A stretch of 64,000 nt of DNA, from assembly GCF_900101895.1 (NCBI RefSeq), contig NZ_FMVF01000003.1, positions 239,258-303,257 on the forward strand, given 5' to 3'. The notes beneath the pieces were generated by a model. The model did no database searches. It saw only the letters and a program-made list of their open reading frames with translations, and was not told the origin of the DNA. A program made the position numbers and the translations under genes. The stretch is from Flavobacterium caeni. GTDB taxonomy: Bacteria; Bacteroidota; Bacteroidia; Flavobacteriales; Flavobacteriaceae. Positions 25,664-34,474 of this stretch are shown one piece after another (positions within the stretch are counted from its first letter, which is position 1; every line of letters starts with the position of its first letter).

Positions 25664-26899
25664 GTGACGCAAATCAACAAACTCAAGATACTCAACGATC
25701 CGATTTACGGATTCATCACCATCCCGAATCCGTTGTTGTACGATTTGATCCAGCATCCGTATTTTCAGCGTTTGCGGCGCATCTCGCAAATGGGGTTGTC
25801 GTACTTGGTTTACCCAGGAGCACACCACACGCGGTTCCATCATGCGCTGGGCTGCATGCACATCATGCAAAAGGCCATAGAGGTTTTGCGTTTCAAGGGC
25901 GTCGACATATCGAAGGACGAAGAGAATGCGCTGTACATCGCCATCCTGTTGCACGACATCGGCCACGGTCCTTTTTCGCATGCGATGGAACACAGTATCG
26001 TCGAAAACGTCAACCACGAAGCGATTTCGATGTTGTTCATGGACCGGCTCAACGCCGATTTTGACGGACAATTGTCGCTCGCCATCAAGGTTTTCAAAGG
26101 CGATTACCACCGCAAATTCATGTTGCAGCTGATCTCGAGCCAACTCGATATGGACCGTATGGACTACCTCAAACGCGACAGTTTTTATACGGGTGTGGCC
26201 GAAGGGAACATCAATTCAGACCGTTTGATCCAGATGATGAACGTGGTAGACGATGTGCTCGTTTTGGAAGAAAAAGGCATCTATTCGATCGAAAAATTCC
26301 TGATGGCACGCCGCCTCATGTATTGGCAGGCATATCTGCATAAAACGAGCCTTGTGGCCGAACTGATGCTCATCAAGGTGTTCAAACGCGCCAAGGATTT
26401 GACGCAAAAAGGCATCGAGTTGCCGTGTAGTCCATCGTTGTTGTTCTTTATGCGCCACAAGATTGAATTGGCCGATTTTGACCAACAAGTGCTCAACCGT
26501 TTTGCGCAGCTCGACGATTTCGACATCGTGGGCGCGCTCAAGGCATGGCAGCACCACGACGATTTTATCCTGAGCCGTTTGTGCCGCATGATCATCAACC
26601 GCGATTTGCTCAAGATCAAACTCAGCAGCGAGAAATTTCCGGCGGCCGAGGTGTCCGAATGGGTGGCCAGGCTTGCCGCGACCGGAAAGGTGTCGCCCGC
26701 CGAGGCATCGTACTTTATTTTCAAGGGGAAGATCAAAAACCAGGCGTACAACAAATCGGCCGAACCCATCCACATCCTGAAGAAAGACAAGACCATCGAA
26801 GACGTGGTAGAGGCCTCGGACCAACTCAACCTGAAGGCGCTCTCGAAACCCGTCACCAAGTATTATATTTGTTTTCCAAAACAACTGATAGAAAATTAA
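25664..26899 (+). CDS. HD superfamily phosphohydrolase
   Basis: A 411-residue metal-dependent phosphohydrolase of the HD family related to dGTPase/SAMHD-like proteins. Key motifs are QRLRRISQMGLSYLVYPGAHHTRFHH (given in parts: QRLRRISQMG and GAHHTRFHH, about residues 40-65), LHDIGHGPFSHAMEH (about 100-114) and LDMDRMDYLKRD (about 170), which together give the H...HD...D metal-binding set. The GTG at 25664 is preferred to an upstream TTG because homologues begin near TQINKLKILNDPIYGF and the -7 element would place the TTG outside the message. The substrate is not known. The gene precedes the lpx genes, probably as the first of that cluster. Confidence 0.88.
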   Translation: MTQINKLKILNDPIYGFITIPNPLLYDLIQHPYFQRLRRISQMGLSYLVYPGAHHTRFHHALGCMHIMQKAIEVLRFKGVDISKDEENALYIAILLHDIGHGPFSHAMEHSIVENVNHEAISMLFMDRLNADFDGQLSLAIKVFKGDYHRKFMLQLISSQLDMDRMDYLKRDSFYTGVAEGNINSDRLIQMMNVVDDVLVLEEKGIYSIEKFLMARRLMYWQAYLHKTSLVAELMLIKVFKRAKDLTQKGIELPCSPSLLFFMRHKIELADFDQQVLNRFAQLDDFDIVGALKAWQHHDDFILSRLCRMIINRDLLKIKLSSEKFPAAEVSEWVARLAATGKVSPAEASYFIFKGKIKNQAYNKSAEPIHILKKDKTIEDVVEASDQLNLKALSKPVTKYYICFPKQLIEN

Positions 26900-26919
26900 C
26901 ACGCATCGTCAAATTTTTA

Positions 26920-26927
26920 TATTTTTG
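26920..26927 (+). promoter_or_regulatory. -7 element TATTTTTG of lpxD
   Basis: An exact TAnnTTTG match 39 nt upstream of the lpxD start, in the 67-nt gap after the HD gene. No clear TTTG lies at the -33 spacing. Confidence 0.4.
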
Positions 26928-26966
26928 TCGGCAGTTCCATTTTTTTATGGACCTTAATCGCACAGG

Positions 26967-27995
26967 ATGAAGTTTACAGCAGCACAGATAGCAGGCATTT
27001 TAGAGGGCGAGGTCGTAGGCAACCCAAACGCCGAGGTGTACAAACTCTCTAAAATCGAAGAAGGCACGGACGGTTCGCTGACCTTCCTTGCGAATCCAAA
27101 ATACACCCCGTACATTTATTCTACCCGCGCGACCATTACGATCGTCAACCATTCGTTTGTTCCCGAAACAGAGATTTTGACGACGTTGATCAAGGTAGAC
27201 GACGCCTATTTGTCGTTTACGCGTTTGCTGGAATTCTACGACCAGGCGCGCAAGGCCAGCAAGAACGGCATCGAACCGAATACGGTCATTTCAAACAACG
27301 TTACCTATGGCGACGGTCTGTATTTGGGCAGTTTCAGCTATGTAGGGTCGAACGTCAAGATCGGCGCGCACGTCAAGATCTATCCCAACTGTTACATCGG
27401 CGATAATGTGACCATTGGCGACAACTGTACCGTTTTTGCGGGCGCGAAGATTTATGCCGATACCGTCATCGGCCAAAACTGCGTGATCCATTCGGGCGTG
27501 GTCATAGGCGCCGACGGATTCGGGTTTGCACCCAACAAAGATGGCAGTTACAACAAGGTACCGCAAATAGGCAACGTGATTCTCGAAGACAACGTAGACA
27601 TAGGCGCTGGAACCACGATAGACCGTGCAACCATGGGCTCGACGGTGATCCGCAAGGGCGTCAAGCTCGACAACCAGATCATGATCGCGCACAACGTAGA
27701 AATCGGCGAAAATACCGTGATCGCGGCGCAAACCGGCGTGGCGGGCTCGACCAAGATCGGCAAGAGCTGTATCATTGGCGGACAGGTGGGCATCGCAGGG
27801 CATCTGGTCATTGGTAACAACGTCAAGATCCAGGCACAATCGGGCATCGGCAAGAACATCCAAGACGGCGAAACAATTCAGGGAACGCCAGCTTTGGGCT
27901 ATTCCGATTTCAACAAGGCATACGTCCATTTCCGAAACTTGCCCAAGATTGTCGCCGAACTCAACGAACTACAGAAAACAATAAACAAAAAGTAA
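26967..27995 (+). CDS. lpxD: UDP-3-O-(3-hydroxyacyl)glucosamine N-acyltransferase LpxD
   Basis: LpxD adds the second acyl chain in lipid A synthesis, from acyl-ACP onto UDP-3-O-acylglucosamine in the cytoplasm. The 342-residue protein has the N-terminal LpxD uridine-binding domain (about 1-105) and a left-handed beta-helix of hexapeptide repeats (about 110-310, such as IGDNVTIGDNCTVFAGAKI). It has the catalytic His in IMIAHNVEIGENTVIAAQTG and a GADGFGFAPNKDG loop. Length is normal. The next gene, lpxC-fabZ, starts 6 nt later in the order lpxD, lpxC-fabZ, lpxA usual in Bacteroidetes. Confidence 0.95.
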   Translation: MKFTAAQIAGILEGEVVGNPNAEVYKLSKIEEGTDGSLTFLANPKYTPYIYSTRATITIVNHSFVPETEILTTLIKVDDAYLSFTRLLEFYDQARKASKNGIEPNTVISNNVTYGDGLYLGSFSYVGSNVKIGAHVKIYPNCYIGDNVTIGDNCTVFAGAKIYADTVIGQNCVIHSGVVIGADGFGFAPNKDGSYNKVPQIGNVILEDNVDIGAGTTIDRATMGSTVIRKGVKLDNQIMIAHNVEIGENTVIAAQTGVAGSTKIGKSCIIGGQVGIAGHLVIGNNVKIQAQSGIGKNIQDGETIQGTPALGYSDFNKAYVHFRNLPKIVAELNELQKTINKK

Positions 27996-28001
27996 CTGAC
28001 C

Positions 28002-29390
28002 ATGGTTAAACAAACGACCATACAAAATGAAATTTCGCTTACCGGTGTTGGGTTGCACACGGGCAAAGAGGTAAAGATGACCTTCAAGCCGGCGCCTGTC
28101 AACAACGGGTATACCTTTGTACGCGTAGACCTCGAGGGCCAGCCCATCATCGAGGCCGACGCAAATTATGTCGTGAACACGCAACGCGGGACCAACCTCG
28201 AGAAGTTGGGTGTCAAGATCCAGACTTCGGAGCACGTTTTGGCCGCTTTTGTCGGATGCGATGTAGACAACGTAATCATCGAACTCAATGCTTCTGAGCC
28301 GCCCATCATGGACGGATCGTCCAAGTATTTTGTCGAGGCCATCGAGAAAGCGGGTATTGTCGAACAACAAGCCGAACGCAATTACTACGTGGTCAAGGAA
28401 GTCATCCAGTTTACCGACGAAGCCACGGGCAGCGAGATCATCGTTATGCCTGCCGACGATTACCAGGTCACGACGATGGTCGATTTTGGGACCAAGGTGC
28501 TGGGTACGCAAAACGCGACGATGAAAAACATCAGCGATTTCAAGAGCGAGATTGCCGATGCGCGCACGTTCAGCTTTTTGCACGAACTCGAATCGCTTTT
28601 GGAAAACGGATTGATCAAAGGTGGCGATTTGAACAACGCCATAGTATACGTAGACAAGGAAATTTCGCCGGGTACGATGGAAAACCTCAAGGTCGCCTTT
28701 GGCAAGGACAATATTTCGGTCAAGCCCAACGGCATCCTCGACAACCTCACGCTGCACTACCCGAACGAGGCCGCGCGTCACAAACTGCTTGACGTGGTGG
28801 GCGATCTGGCGCTCATCGGGACACGCATCAAAGGAAAAGTCATCGCCAACAAACCGGGGCATTTTGTCAATACGCAGTTTGCCAAGAAAATGGCCAAGAT
28901 CATCAAGATCGAACAGCGCAACCAGGTGCCGGTATACGATTTGAACCAGGAGCCGCTCATGGACATCCACAAAATCATGTCGATGTTGCCGCACCGTCCG
29001 CCGTTTTTGCTCGTCGACAAGATTTTTGAATTGTCGGATACCCACGTGGTCGGGCAAAAGAACGTCACGATGAACGAGCCGTTTTTTGTCGGACACTTTC
29101 CGGGCGCTCCGGTCATGCCGGGCGTATTGCTCATCGAAGCGATGGCGCAAACCGGCGGTATCTTGATTTTGAGTACGGTGCCGGATCCGGAAAATTACTT
29201 GACCTATTTCATGAAAATCGACGGCGTGAAGTTCAAGCACAAAGTGTTGCCGGGCGATACGCTTGTCTTTAAGTGCGATTTGATTTCGCCCATCCGTCGC
29301 GGGATTTGCCACATGCAGGCCAACGCCTACGCCAACGGCAAGCTCGTGGCCGAAGCCGAATTGATGGCGCAAATCGTCAAAAACCAATAG
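28002..29390 (+). CDS. lpxC-fabZ: Bifunctional LpxC deacetylase / FabZ dehydratase
   Basis: A 462-residue fusion. Residues 1-310 are LpxC, the zinc-dependent deacetylase that commits UDP-3-O-acyl-GlcNAc to lipid A; SEHVLAAFVG and ARHKLLDVVGDLAL hold zinc-ligand His and Asp residues. Residues 320-462 are FabZ, the 3-hydroxyacyl-ACP dehydratase, with HRPPFLLVDKI and the hot-dog helix GHFPGAPVMPGVLLIEAMAQ, which contains the catalytic His and Glu. The fusion is the rule in Bacteroidetes and joins lipid A and fatty-acid synthesis, which share hydroxyacyl-ACP. It is 6 nt after lpxD and separated from lpxA by an octamer-repeat element. Confidence 0.95.
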   Translation: MVKQTTIQNEISLTGVGLHTGKEVKMTFKPAPVNNGYTFVRVDLEGQPIIEADANYVVNTQRGTNLEKLGVKIQTSEHVLAAFVGCDVDNVIIELNASEPPIMDGSSKYFVEAIEKAGIVEQQAERNYYVVKEVIQFTDEATGSEIIVMPADDYQVTTMVDFGTKVLGTQNATMKNISDFKSEIADARTFSFLHELESLLENGLIKGGDLNNAIVYVDKEISPGTMENLKVAFGKDNISVKPNGILDNLTLHYPNEAARHKLLDVVGDLALIGTRIKGKVIANKPGHFVNTQFAKKMAKIIKIEQRNQVPVYDLNQEPLMDIHKIMSMLPHRPPFLLVDKIFELSDTHVVGQKNVTMNEPFFVGHFPGAPVMPGVLLIEAMAQTGGILILSTVPDPENYLTYFMKIDGVKFKHKVLPGDTLVFKCDLISPIRRGICHMQANAYANGKLVAEAELMAQIVKNQ

Positions 29391-29520
29391 TTTTGGTTTA
29401 ATCGTGGAATCGGTTAACCGTGTAATCGTAAGTCCCCAGAAAAGATTGGTGAACAAGCGATTGAACGATTGAACGATCAAACGATTAAACGATCAAACAA
29501 ATAAACGATTAAACAAGATT
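29391..29520. repeat. Octamer inverted-repeat element before lpxA
   Basis: The left arm (29397-29428) is four 8-nt units: TTTAATCG, TGGAATCG, GTTAACCG, TGTAATCG. The right arm (29458-29520) is eight units, starting CGATTGAA, CGATTGAA, CGATCAAA, CGATTAAA and ending with a 7-nt unit that touches the lpxA ATG. The arms are complementary (TTTAATCG with CGATTAAA). A 29-nt spacer lies between. Confidence 0.75.
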
Positions 29521-30306
29521 ATGAACCAACCATTAGCCTATGTGCATCCGGGCGCGAAAATCGCCAAGAATGTGGTCATCGAACCCTTTACGACCATCCA
29601 CAACAATGTGGTGATCGGCGACGGGACCTGGATCGGGTCGAACGTCACCATCATGGAGGGCGCACGCATCGGTAAGAATTGTAATATTTTCCCGGGCGCG
29701 GTCATCTCGGCCGTACCGCAGGATTTGAAATTCGGCGGCGAGGAATCGCTGGCCATCATCGGCGACAACTGCACCATCCGCGAATGTGTCACGATCAACC
29801 GCGGTACCGTGGCTTCGGGCCAGACCGTGGTGGGCAACAACTGCCTGATCATGGCCTATGCGCACGTGGCGCACGATTGCGTGATCGGGAACAATTCGAT
29901 CATCGTCAATGGAGTAGCCTTGGCCGGACACGTTGTCATCGGTAACCACGCCGTGATTGGCGGATTGGCGGCCGTGCACCAGTTCATCCATATCGGCGAC
30001 CATGCGATGGTGTCGGGCGGATCGCTCGTCAGGAAAGACGTGCCGCCGTTTACCAAGGCCGCAAAAGAACCGCTGTCGTATGTAGGGATCAACTCGGTAG
30101 GGCTTAGAAGACGAGGGTTTTCGACCGAAAAAATCCGTGAAGTGCAGGACATCTACAGGATTTTGTACCAGAAAAACTACAACACCTCGCAGGCCGTGAG
30201 CATCATCGAAGCCGAGATGGAGGCAACACCCGAACGCGATGAGATTTTGGATTTTATCCGCAATTCGTCGCGCGGCGTGATGAAGGGGTATACCGGAAAC
30301 TATTAG
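29521..30306 (+). CDS. lpxA: Acyl-ACP-UDP-N-acetylglucosamine O-acyltransferase LpxA
   Basis: LpxA catalyses the first step of lipid A synthesis, 3-O-acylation of UDP-GlcNAc. The 261-residue protein has hexapeptide-repeat beta-helix (about 1-185) with the catalytic-His segment AYAHVAHDCVIG (about residues 117-128), the AVPQDLKFGGE loop, and a helical C-terminal part (195-261) of the LpxA type. Length is standard. It is the third lipid A gene in the cluster. Its 5' leader consists of the octamer repeats described at 29391-29520, which may affect its expression relative to lpxC-fabZ. Confidence 0.95.
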   Translation: MNQPLAYVHPGAKIAKNVVIEPFTTIHNNVVIGDGTWIGSNVTIMEGARIGKNCNIFPGAVISAVPQDLKFGGEESLAIIGDNCTIRECVTINRGTVASGQTVVGNNCLIMAYAHVAHDCVIGNNSIIVNGVALAGHVVIGNHAVIGGLAAVHQFIHIGDHAMVSGGSLVRKDVPPFTKAAKEPLSYVGINSVGLRRRGFSTEKIREVQDIYRILYQKNYNTSQAVSIIEAEMEATPERDEILDFIRNSSRGVMKGYTGNY

Positions 30307-30408
30307 TAATTAATTATTATTTATTACTATTATTTATTTCTTCCGAGAACGTTTGTCGACGCGACAATAAACAATAACAATAAAAAATAAAAAATAAAAA
30401 ATAAAAGA
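30307..30408. repeat. AT-rich heptamer inverted-repeat element between lpxA and efp
   Basis: The left arm is TTATTATTTATT-like, the right arm is AAAAAAT-type heptads running up to the efp ATG; the arms are complementary. The central part, TTCCGA..ACGTTTGTCG..GCGACAATAA, is shared with the element after efp, so the two are homologous copies. Confidence 0.75.
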
Positions 30409-30975
30409 ATGGCATCTACATCAGACATTAAAAACGGATTGTGCATCAAGTTCAACCACGACATCTATAAAATCATCGAATTCCTGCACGTGAAGCCGGG
30501 CAAAGGGCCTGCTTTTGTAAGAACGAAACTCAAATCGGTGACCAACGGCAAGGTGGTAGACAACACGTTTTCGGCCGGACACAAGATCGAAGAAGTACGC
30601 GTCGAGACGCACAAATTCCAATACCTGTATGCCGAAGGCGAACAGTTTAACTTCATGAACACCGAAACGTTCGAGCAAATCACGATCAACAAGAATGCGC
30701 TCGACGCACCCGAACTCATGAAAGAAGGTTCCGAAGTGATGGTACAGATCAACACCGAAACCGATTTGCCGCTTTCTGTAGACATGCCGGCGTCGGTGAT
30801 CCTCGAGGTAACCTATGCCGAGCCAGGCGTGAAGGGCAACACGGCCACCAACGCGACCAAATCGGCTACCGTAGAGACCGGCGCGACAATCAACGTACCG
30901 CTGTTCATCAACGAAGGCGACCGTATCAAGATCGAGACGTCGACCAGCAAATACATGGAACGCGTTAAAGATTAA
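30409..30975 (+). CDS. efp: Elongation factor P
   Basis: EF-P relieves ribosome stalling at consecutive prolines. The 188-residue protein has the KOW-like N-terminal domain (1-65) and two OB domains. The conserved loop VKPGKGPAFVRTKLK carries Lys32 at the tip, the position that is modified in some bacteria. The C-terminus GDRIKIETSTSKYMERVKD matches the family signature. Length is standard. The gene is bracketed by two copies of one AT-rich inverted-repeat element, one ending at its start codon and one beginning at its stop codon. Confidence 0.96.
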   Translation: MASTSDIKNGLCIKFNHDIYKIIEFLHVKPGKGPAFVRTKLKSVTNGKVVDNTFSAGHKIEEVRVETHKFQYLYAEGEQFNFMNTETFEQITINKNALDAPELMKEGSEVMVQINTETDLPLSVDMPASVILEVTYAEPGVKGNTATNATKSATVETGATINVPLFINEGDRIKIETSTSKYMERVKD

Positions 30976-31067
30976 TTATTATTTATTTTTATTATTTATT
31001 GTTTCCGAAGACGTTGTTCGTAGCGACAATAAATAATGACAATAAAAAATAAACAATAATTAAATTT
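30976..31067. repeat. AT-rich heptamer inverted-repeat element between efp and the lpxD-like gene
   Basis: Arms of about 34 nt, beginning at the efp stop codon and ending just before the next ATG, pair almost fully (left TTAATTATTATTTATT; right, reversed, TTAATTATTGTTTATT). The central loop, with TTCCGAAGACGTTGTTCG and GCGACAATAA, matches the element upstream of efp. Confidence 0.75.
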
Positions 31068-31997
31068 ATGAAATTCCCAAAGGTCTATCCACTTCAAGAA
31101 ATTGCCCAGCTTATTGGTTGTAAGCATGTGGGCGACAATAACTTTCCGGTACACGGAATGAACGAAATCCATGTCGTGGAACCTGGGGATATTGTGTTTG
31201 TAGACCATCCAAAATACTACGATAAGGCGCTGCAATCGGCTGCAACCATTGTGCTGATCAACAAAGAAGTCGATTGTCCTGAGGGAAAAGCCTTGTTAAT
31301 ATCCGACGATCCGTTTCGGGATTTCAACAAGCTGACGCATCATTTCAGACCGTTCCGGTACGCGAGCACCTCGATTTCGGAATTGGCGGTCATAGGCGAG
31401 GGGACGATGGTGCAACCCAATTGCTTCATCGGCCATCACGTGAAGATCGGCAAGAATTGCATCATCCATTCGAATGTATCGATCTATGACAATACCGTCA
31501 TAGGCGACAATGTGATCATCCATGCAGGAACCGTAATCGGCGCCGATGCGTTTTACTACAAAAAGCGCCCAGAAGGGTTCGACCAGTTGCTTTCGGGCGG
31601 ACGTGTGGTCATCCACGACAATGTCGGTATCGGAGCGTTATGTACGATAGATAAAGGGGTTACGGGCGATACAACCATAGGCGAAGGCACAAAACTCGAC
31701 AACCAGGTGCACATCGGGCACGACACGGTAATCGGCAAGAAGTGCTTGTTTGCCGCGCAAACAGGAATAGCAGGGTGTGTGGTCATCGAAGACGAGGTCA
31801 CTTTTTGGGGACAATCGGGAACCACCAGCGGCATCACCGTAGGAACCAAGGCCGTCATCCAGGGTCAGGCCGGGGTCAGCAAATCGGTCGAAGGCGGAAA
31901 GACATATACCGGAACACCAATCAGCGAAGTCCGGGATAAACTCAAGGAACTTGCCACGTTGCGCCAGCTTCCCGAAATCATCAACAAACTCAAATAG
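31068..31997 (+). CDS. LpxD-like N-acyltransferase, second copy
   Basis: A 309-residue acyltransferase of the LpxD family, distinct from the lpxD at 26967. It has an LpxD-type N-terminal domain (about 1-105, with [20 protein letters not shown]) and a hexapeptide beta-helix (about 108-280). It has an [22 protein letters not shown] insert in place of the GADGFGFAPN loop, and the His-bearing [19 protein letters not shown]. The altered loop suggests another acyl donor or sugar-nucleotide acceptor. Flavobacteria often carry this paralogue after efp. It lies 5 nt before an NTF2-like gene, suggesting co-expression. Confidence 0.88.
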   Translation: MKFPKVYPLQEIAQLIGCKHVGDNNFPVHGMNEIHVVEPGDIVFVDHPKYYDKALQSAATIVLINKEVDCPEGKALLISDDPFRDFNKLTHHFRPFRYASTSISELAVIGEGTMVQPNCFIGHHVKIGKNCIIHSNVSIYDNTVIGDNVIIHAGTVIGADAFYYKKRPEGFDQLLSGGRVVIHDNVGIGALCTIDKGVTGDTTIGEGTKLDNQVHIGHDTVIGKKCLFAAQTGIAGCVVIEDEVTFWGQSGTTSGITVGTKAVIQGQAGVSKSVEGGKTYTGTPISEVRDKLKELATLRQLPEIINKLK

Positions 31998-32002
31998 ATA
32001 CA

Positions 32003-32365
32003 ATGTCGGCCAAAAAGATCGTACAGGACTTCTACAAATCCGATGCGCTGATCAACAGCGAAATCATGAAAAACTACCTGCACCCCGAGGTGTTGCTCGA
32101 CTGGAACAGCAGCAAGGGGTTCCTGCAACTCAAATACAAGGACATCCTTGACTTGACGTCGCAAATGGAGCGTTCCTACATTCGGTCGAAGGCGCGCGTA
32201 ACGCATCTTTTTAACGACGGTAACCAGGTTTGCGTGCGGTATTCGCATTTCATCAAAACTGTCGAAAATCCGCGCGAGGACATGTTGCTCGCGCATTTCC
32301 AGGTTATTTGGGAGCTCAAGGACGACAAACTGTACCGCGGTTTCCAGATGAGCCAATTCGGTTGA
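32003..32365 (+). CDS. NTF2-like / SnoaL-fold protein
   Basis: A 120-residue protein of the nuclear transport factor 2-like superfamily: an N-terminal helix (SAKKIVQDFYKSDAL), the HPEVLLDWNSSKGFLQL strand region, and a curved beta sheet ending in WELKDDKLYRGFQMSQFG. Such small cone-shaped domains serve as enzymes or ligand binders; no catalytic residue can be assigned here. It is 5 nt after the lpxD-like gene and 1 nt before a membrane-protein gene, so it is part of an operon. Confidence 0.75.
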   Translation: MSAKKIVQDFYKSDALINSEIMKNYLHPEVLLDWNSSKGFLQLKYKDILDLTSQMERSYIRSKARVTHLFNDGNQVCVRYSHFIKTVENPREDMLLAHFQVIWELKDDKLYRGFQMSQFG

Positions 32366-32366
32366 T

Positions 32367-33488
32367 ATGCAAGCCGCGTTGTCCGCAGCCAAAGAAACGG
32401 CCGTAATCAGGATTACGGTATTGGCGTGGTTGGCGGCAAAGTTCATCAGTTGGCGTTTGTGGTTGCCTTACCGCTTGTTCCCAACACTCCCCGTTTTTCA
32501 TTTTTTAGATTTCCCCGATTTTAGCCATACGATACTTGCCATAGCATCGGTCGTGATGATGGTCTTGGTTTTGGTGTTTCCCGCCAGACGCTATTTGTTG
32601 TGGATCGTTGTCGTTTTCGAGGTACTCTCGTGTTTGCTCGATGTGATGCGCTGGCAACCCTGGCAATACCAATTCATGCTGACGTTTGTGTTGTTTTGCC
32701 TGGCAGGCGACCAGCCCAAACGATTTTTAAGCTCGTTTGGATTTTTGCTTTGTGCGACGTACCTCTACAGCGCGTTGCACAAATTCAGCGATGCTTTTTT
32801 GCAGGACGTTTGGTTGGGATTCCTTTTGAAGGGCTTCGGCCTTTCGGAAAGTTTTGGGCAGTCGGCGGTTGTCTATTATTCGGGATATGTCATGGGCGTC
32901 GTTGAACTGGCCATTGGTTTGGGATTGTTGTTGGCCAAGAACAAGAAACCGTTTGTTTGGCTTTGTATCGCCATGCACGTAGGAATCCTGCTGGCGCTTG
33001 GGCCGATAGGTATCGACGCCAACGCCGTCGTGTGGCCGTGGAATGTGGCGATGGCCGCAATGGTGTGGGTTGTTTTCTTCGACAATGGCGTCTCTTTTTC
33101 AGTCGATTTTATGAAGCCGTTGTTCCACAAAGTCGTCGTCGTTTGGCTGGGTATGCTGCCTGCACTCAATTTCATCGGGCTTTGGGACGACTATCTTTCG
33201 TTTGCCATGTATGCGGGCGGCAACGAGAAAATGTTGATTTGTTTCGAAAACGACAAGCTTCCCGCTGCACTCCAAAAGTACAAAACCGCGCCGTTTTGTG
33301 GCGACGACGAGACCACCATCAGCATCACCAAGTGGTCTTTCAAGGAGTTGGAAGTACCGGTTTATCCAGAAGAACGCGCGTACCGTGCCATCAAGAAACG
33401 ATACACGCAAATCCATCCCGGTACCGCCGACCGTTTTATCATTTACGATTTTCCGTACCGACGCGAAGATGTGCGCGCCGTAGAATAA
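32367..33488 (+). CDS. Polytopic membrane protein, possibly HTTM-like
   Basis: A 373-residue protein with eight or nine transmembrane segments in residues 10-280 and a soluble C-terminal part (about 285-373, with CFENDKLPAALQKYK and RFIIYDFPYR). The pattern of helices, a paired LHKFSDAFL loop and the hydrophilic tail recall HTTM/vitamin K-dependent carboxylase-like membrane proteins, but I cannot confirm the active-site residues. It begins 1 nt after the NTF2-like gene. The start context is ordinary. Function unknown. Confidence 0.6.
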   Translation: MQAALSAAKETAVIRITVLAWLAAKFISWRLWLPYRLFPTLPVFHFLDFPDFSHTILAIASVVMMVLVLVFPARRYLLWIVVVFEVLSCLLDVMRWQPWQYQFMLTFVLFCLAGDQPKRFLSSFGFLLCATYLYSALHKFSDAFLQDVWLGFLLKGFGLSESFGQSAVVYYSGYVMGVVELAIGLGLLLAKNKKPFVWLCIAMHVGILLALGPIGIDANAVVWPWNVAMAAMVWVVFFDNGVSFSVDFMKPLFHKVVVVWLGMLPALNFIGLWDDYLSFAMYAGGNEKMLICFENDKLPAALQKYKTAPFCGDDETTISITKWSFKELEVPVYPEERAYRAIKKRYTQIHPGTADRFIIYDFPYRREDVRAVE

Positions 33489-33537
33489 CATCGGGATTTT
33501 TTTTGGAAAAGAATGGTAGAAATTCTCCCCAAAAACT

Positions 33538-33545
33538 TACATTTG
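33538..33545 (+). promoter_or_regulatory. -7 element TACATTTG of sucD
   Basis: An exact TAnnTTTG match 30 nt before the sucD start codon. There is no TTTG at the ideal distance upstream; one at 33502-33505 is too far away. Confidence 0.5.
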
Positions 33546-33575
33546 CATAGCAATTCAAAAACCAAAAAATAAATC

Positions 33576-34448
33576 ATGAGTGTTCTAGTCAATAAAAATT
33601 CCAAGATCATCGTACAAGGTTTTACAGGTAGCGAGGGAACGTTCCACGCTTCGCAAATGATTGAATACGGCACCAATGTCGTGGGCGGCGTAACCCCGGG
33701 CAAAGGCGGCACGACGCACCTCGATCGTCCGGTATTCAACACCGTGAAGGATGCCGTAGAAAAGGCGGGTGCCGACACGACCATCATTTTTGTACCGCCG
33801 GCCTTTGCAGCCGACGCGATCATGGAAGCGGCCGACGCGGGCATCAAGGTGATCATCACCATCACCGAGGGCATCCCCGTAGCCGATATGATCAGGGCCA
33901 ACGACTATATCAAAGGACGCAACTGTACGCTCATCGGGCCAAACTGTCCGGGTGTCATCACGCCTGAAGAAGCCAAAGTAGGCATCATGCCTGGTTTTGT
34001 GTTCAAGAAAGGCACCGTGGGCATCGTTTCTAAATCGGGAACGTTGACTTATGAAGCGGCAGACCAGGTGGTCAAGCAGGGCATGGGCATCACGACGGCC
34101 ATCGGTATCGGTGGCGACCCGATCATCGGGACCACGACCAAGGCTGCTGTCGAATTGCTCATGAACGACCCTGAGACCAAATGCATCGTCATGATCGGTG
34201 AGATCGGCGGACAACTCGAGGCCGATGCCGCGCGCTGGATCAAACAGGACGGCAACCGCAAACCGGTCATCGGATTCATCGCGGGCGAAACCGCACCAAA
34301 AGGAAGAACCATGGGCCACGCCGGTGCGATCGTTGGAGGTTCTGACGACACGGCCGAGGCCAAGAAACGCATCATGCGCGAGAACGGCATCCATGTGGTT
34401 GATTCTCCGGCTGAGATTGGTAAGAAAGTAAAAGAGGTGATGGGATAA
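33576..34448 (+). CDS. sucD: Succinate-CoA ligase, alpha subunit
   Basis: SucD carries the CoA-binding domain and phosphohistidine of succinyl-CoA synthetase in the TCA cycle. The 290-residue protein has the CoA-binding fold (residues 1-120, TGSEGTFHASQM and GGVTPGKGGTTH), the family signature GPNCPGVITPEEAKVG, and the active-site His in TMGHAGAIVGGSDDTA (about residue 248). Length is standard. The beta-subunit gene is not adjacent, as is common in Bacteroidetes. A strong terminator follows. Confidence 0.96.
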   Translation: MSVLVNKNSKIIVQGFTGSEGTFHASQMIEYGTNVVGGVTPGKGGTTHLDRPVFNTVKDAVEKAGADTTIIFVPPAFAADAIMEAADAGIKVIITITEGIPVADMIRANDYIKGRNCTLIGPNCPGVITPEEAKVGIMPGFVFKKGTVGIVSKSGTLTYEAADQVVKQGMGITTAIGIGGDPIIGTTTKAAVELLMNDPETKCIVMIGEIGGQLEADAARWIKQDGNRKPVIGFIAGETAPKGRTMGHAGAIVGGSDDTAEAKKRIMRENGIHVVDSPAEIGKKVKEVMG

Positions 34449-34474
34449 TTCACTGGATTACAAAAATATAACAT

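Noticed and set aside
28166..29134. Possible frameshift or split between LpxC and FabZ.
   Set aside because: The frame is continuous through both domains, and the fusion is normal in Bacteroidetes.
29391..31067. CRISPR-like reading of the repeat-rich gaps around lpxA and efp.
   Set aside because: The units are 7-8 nt without unique spacers, and no cas gene is present.
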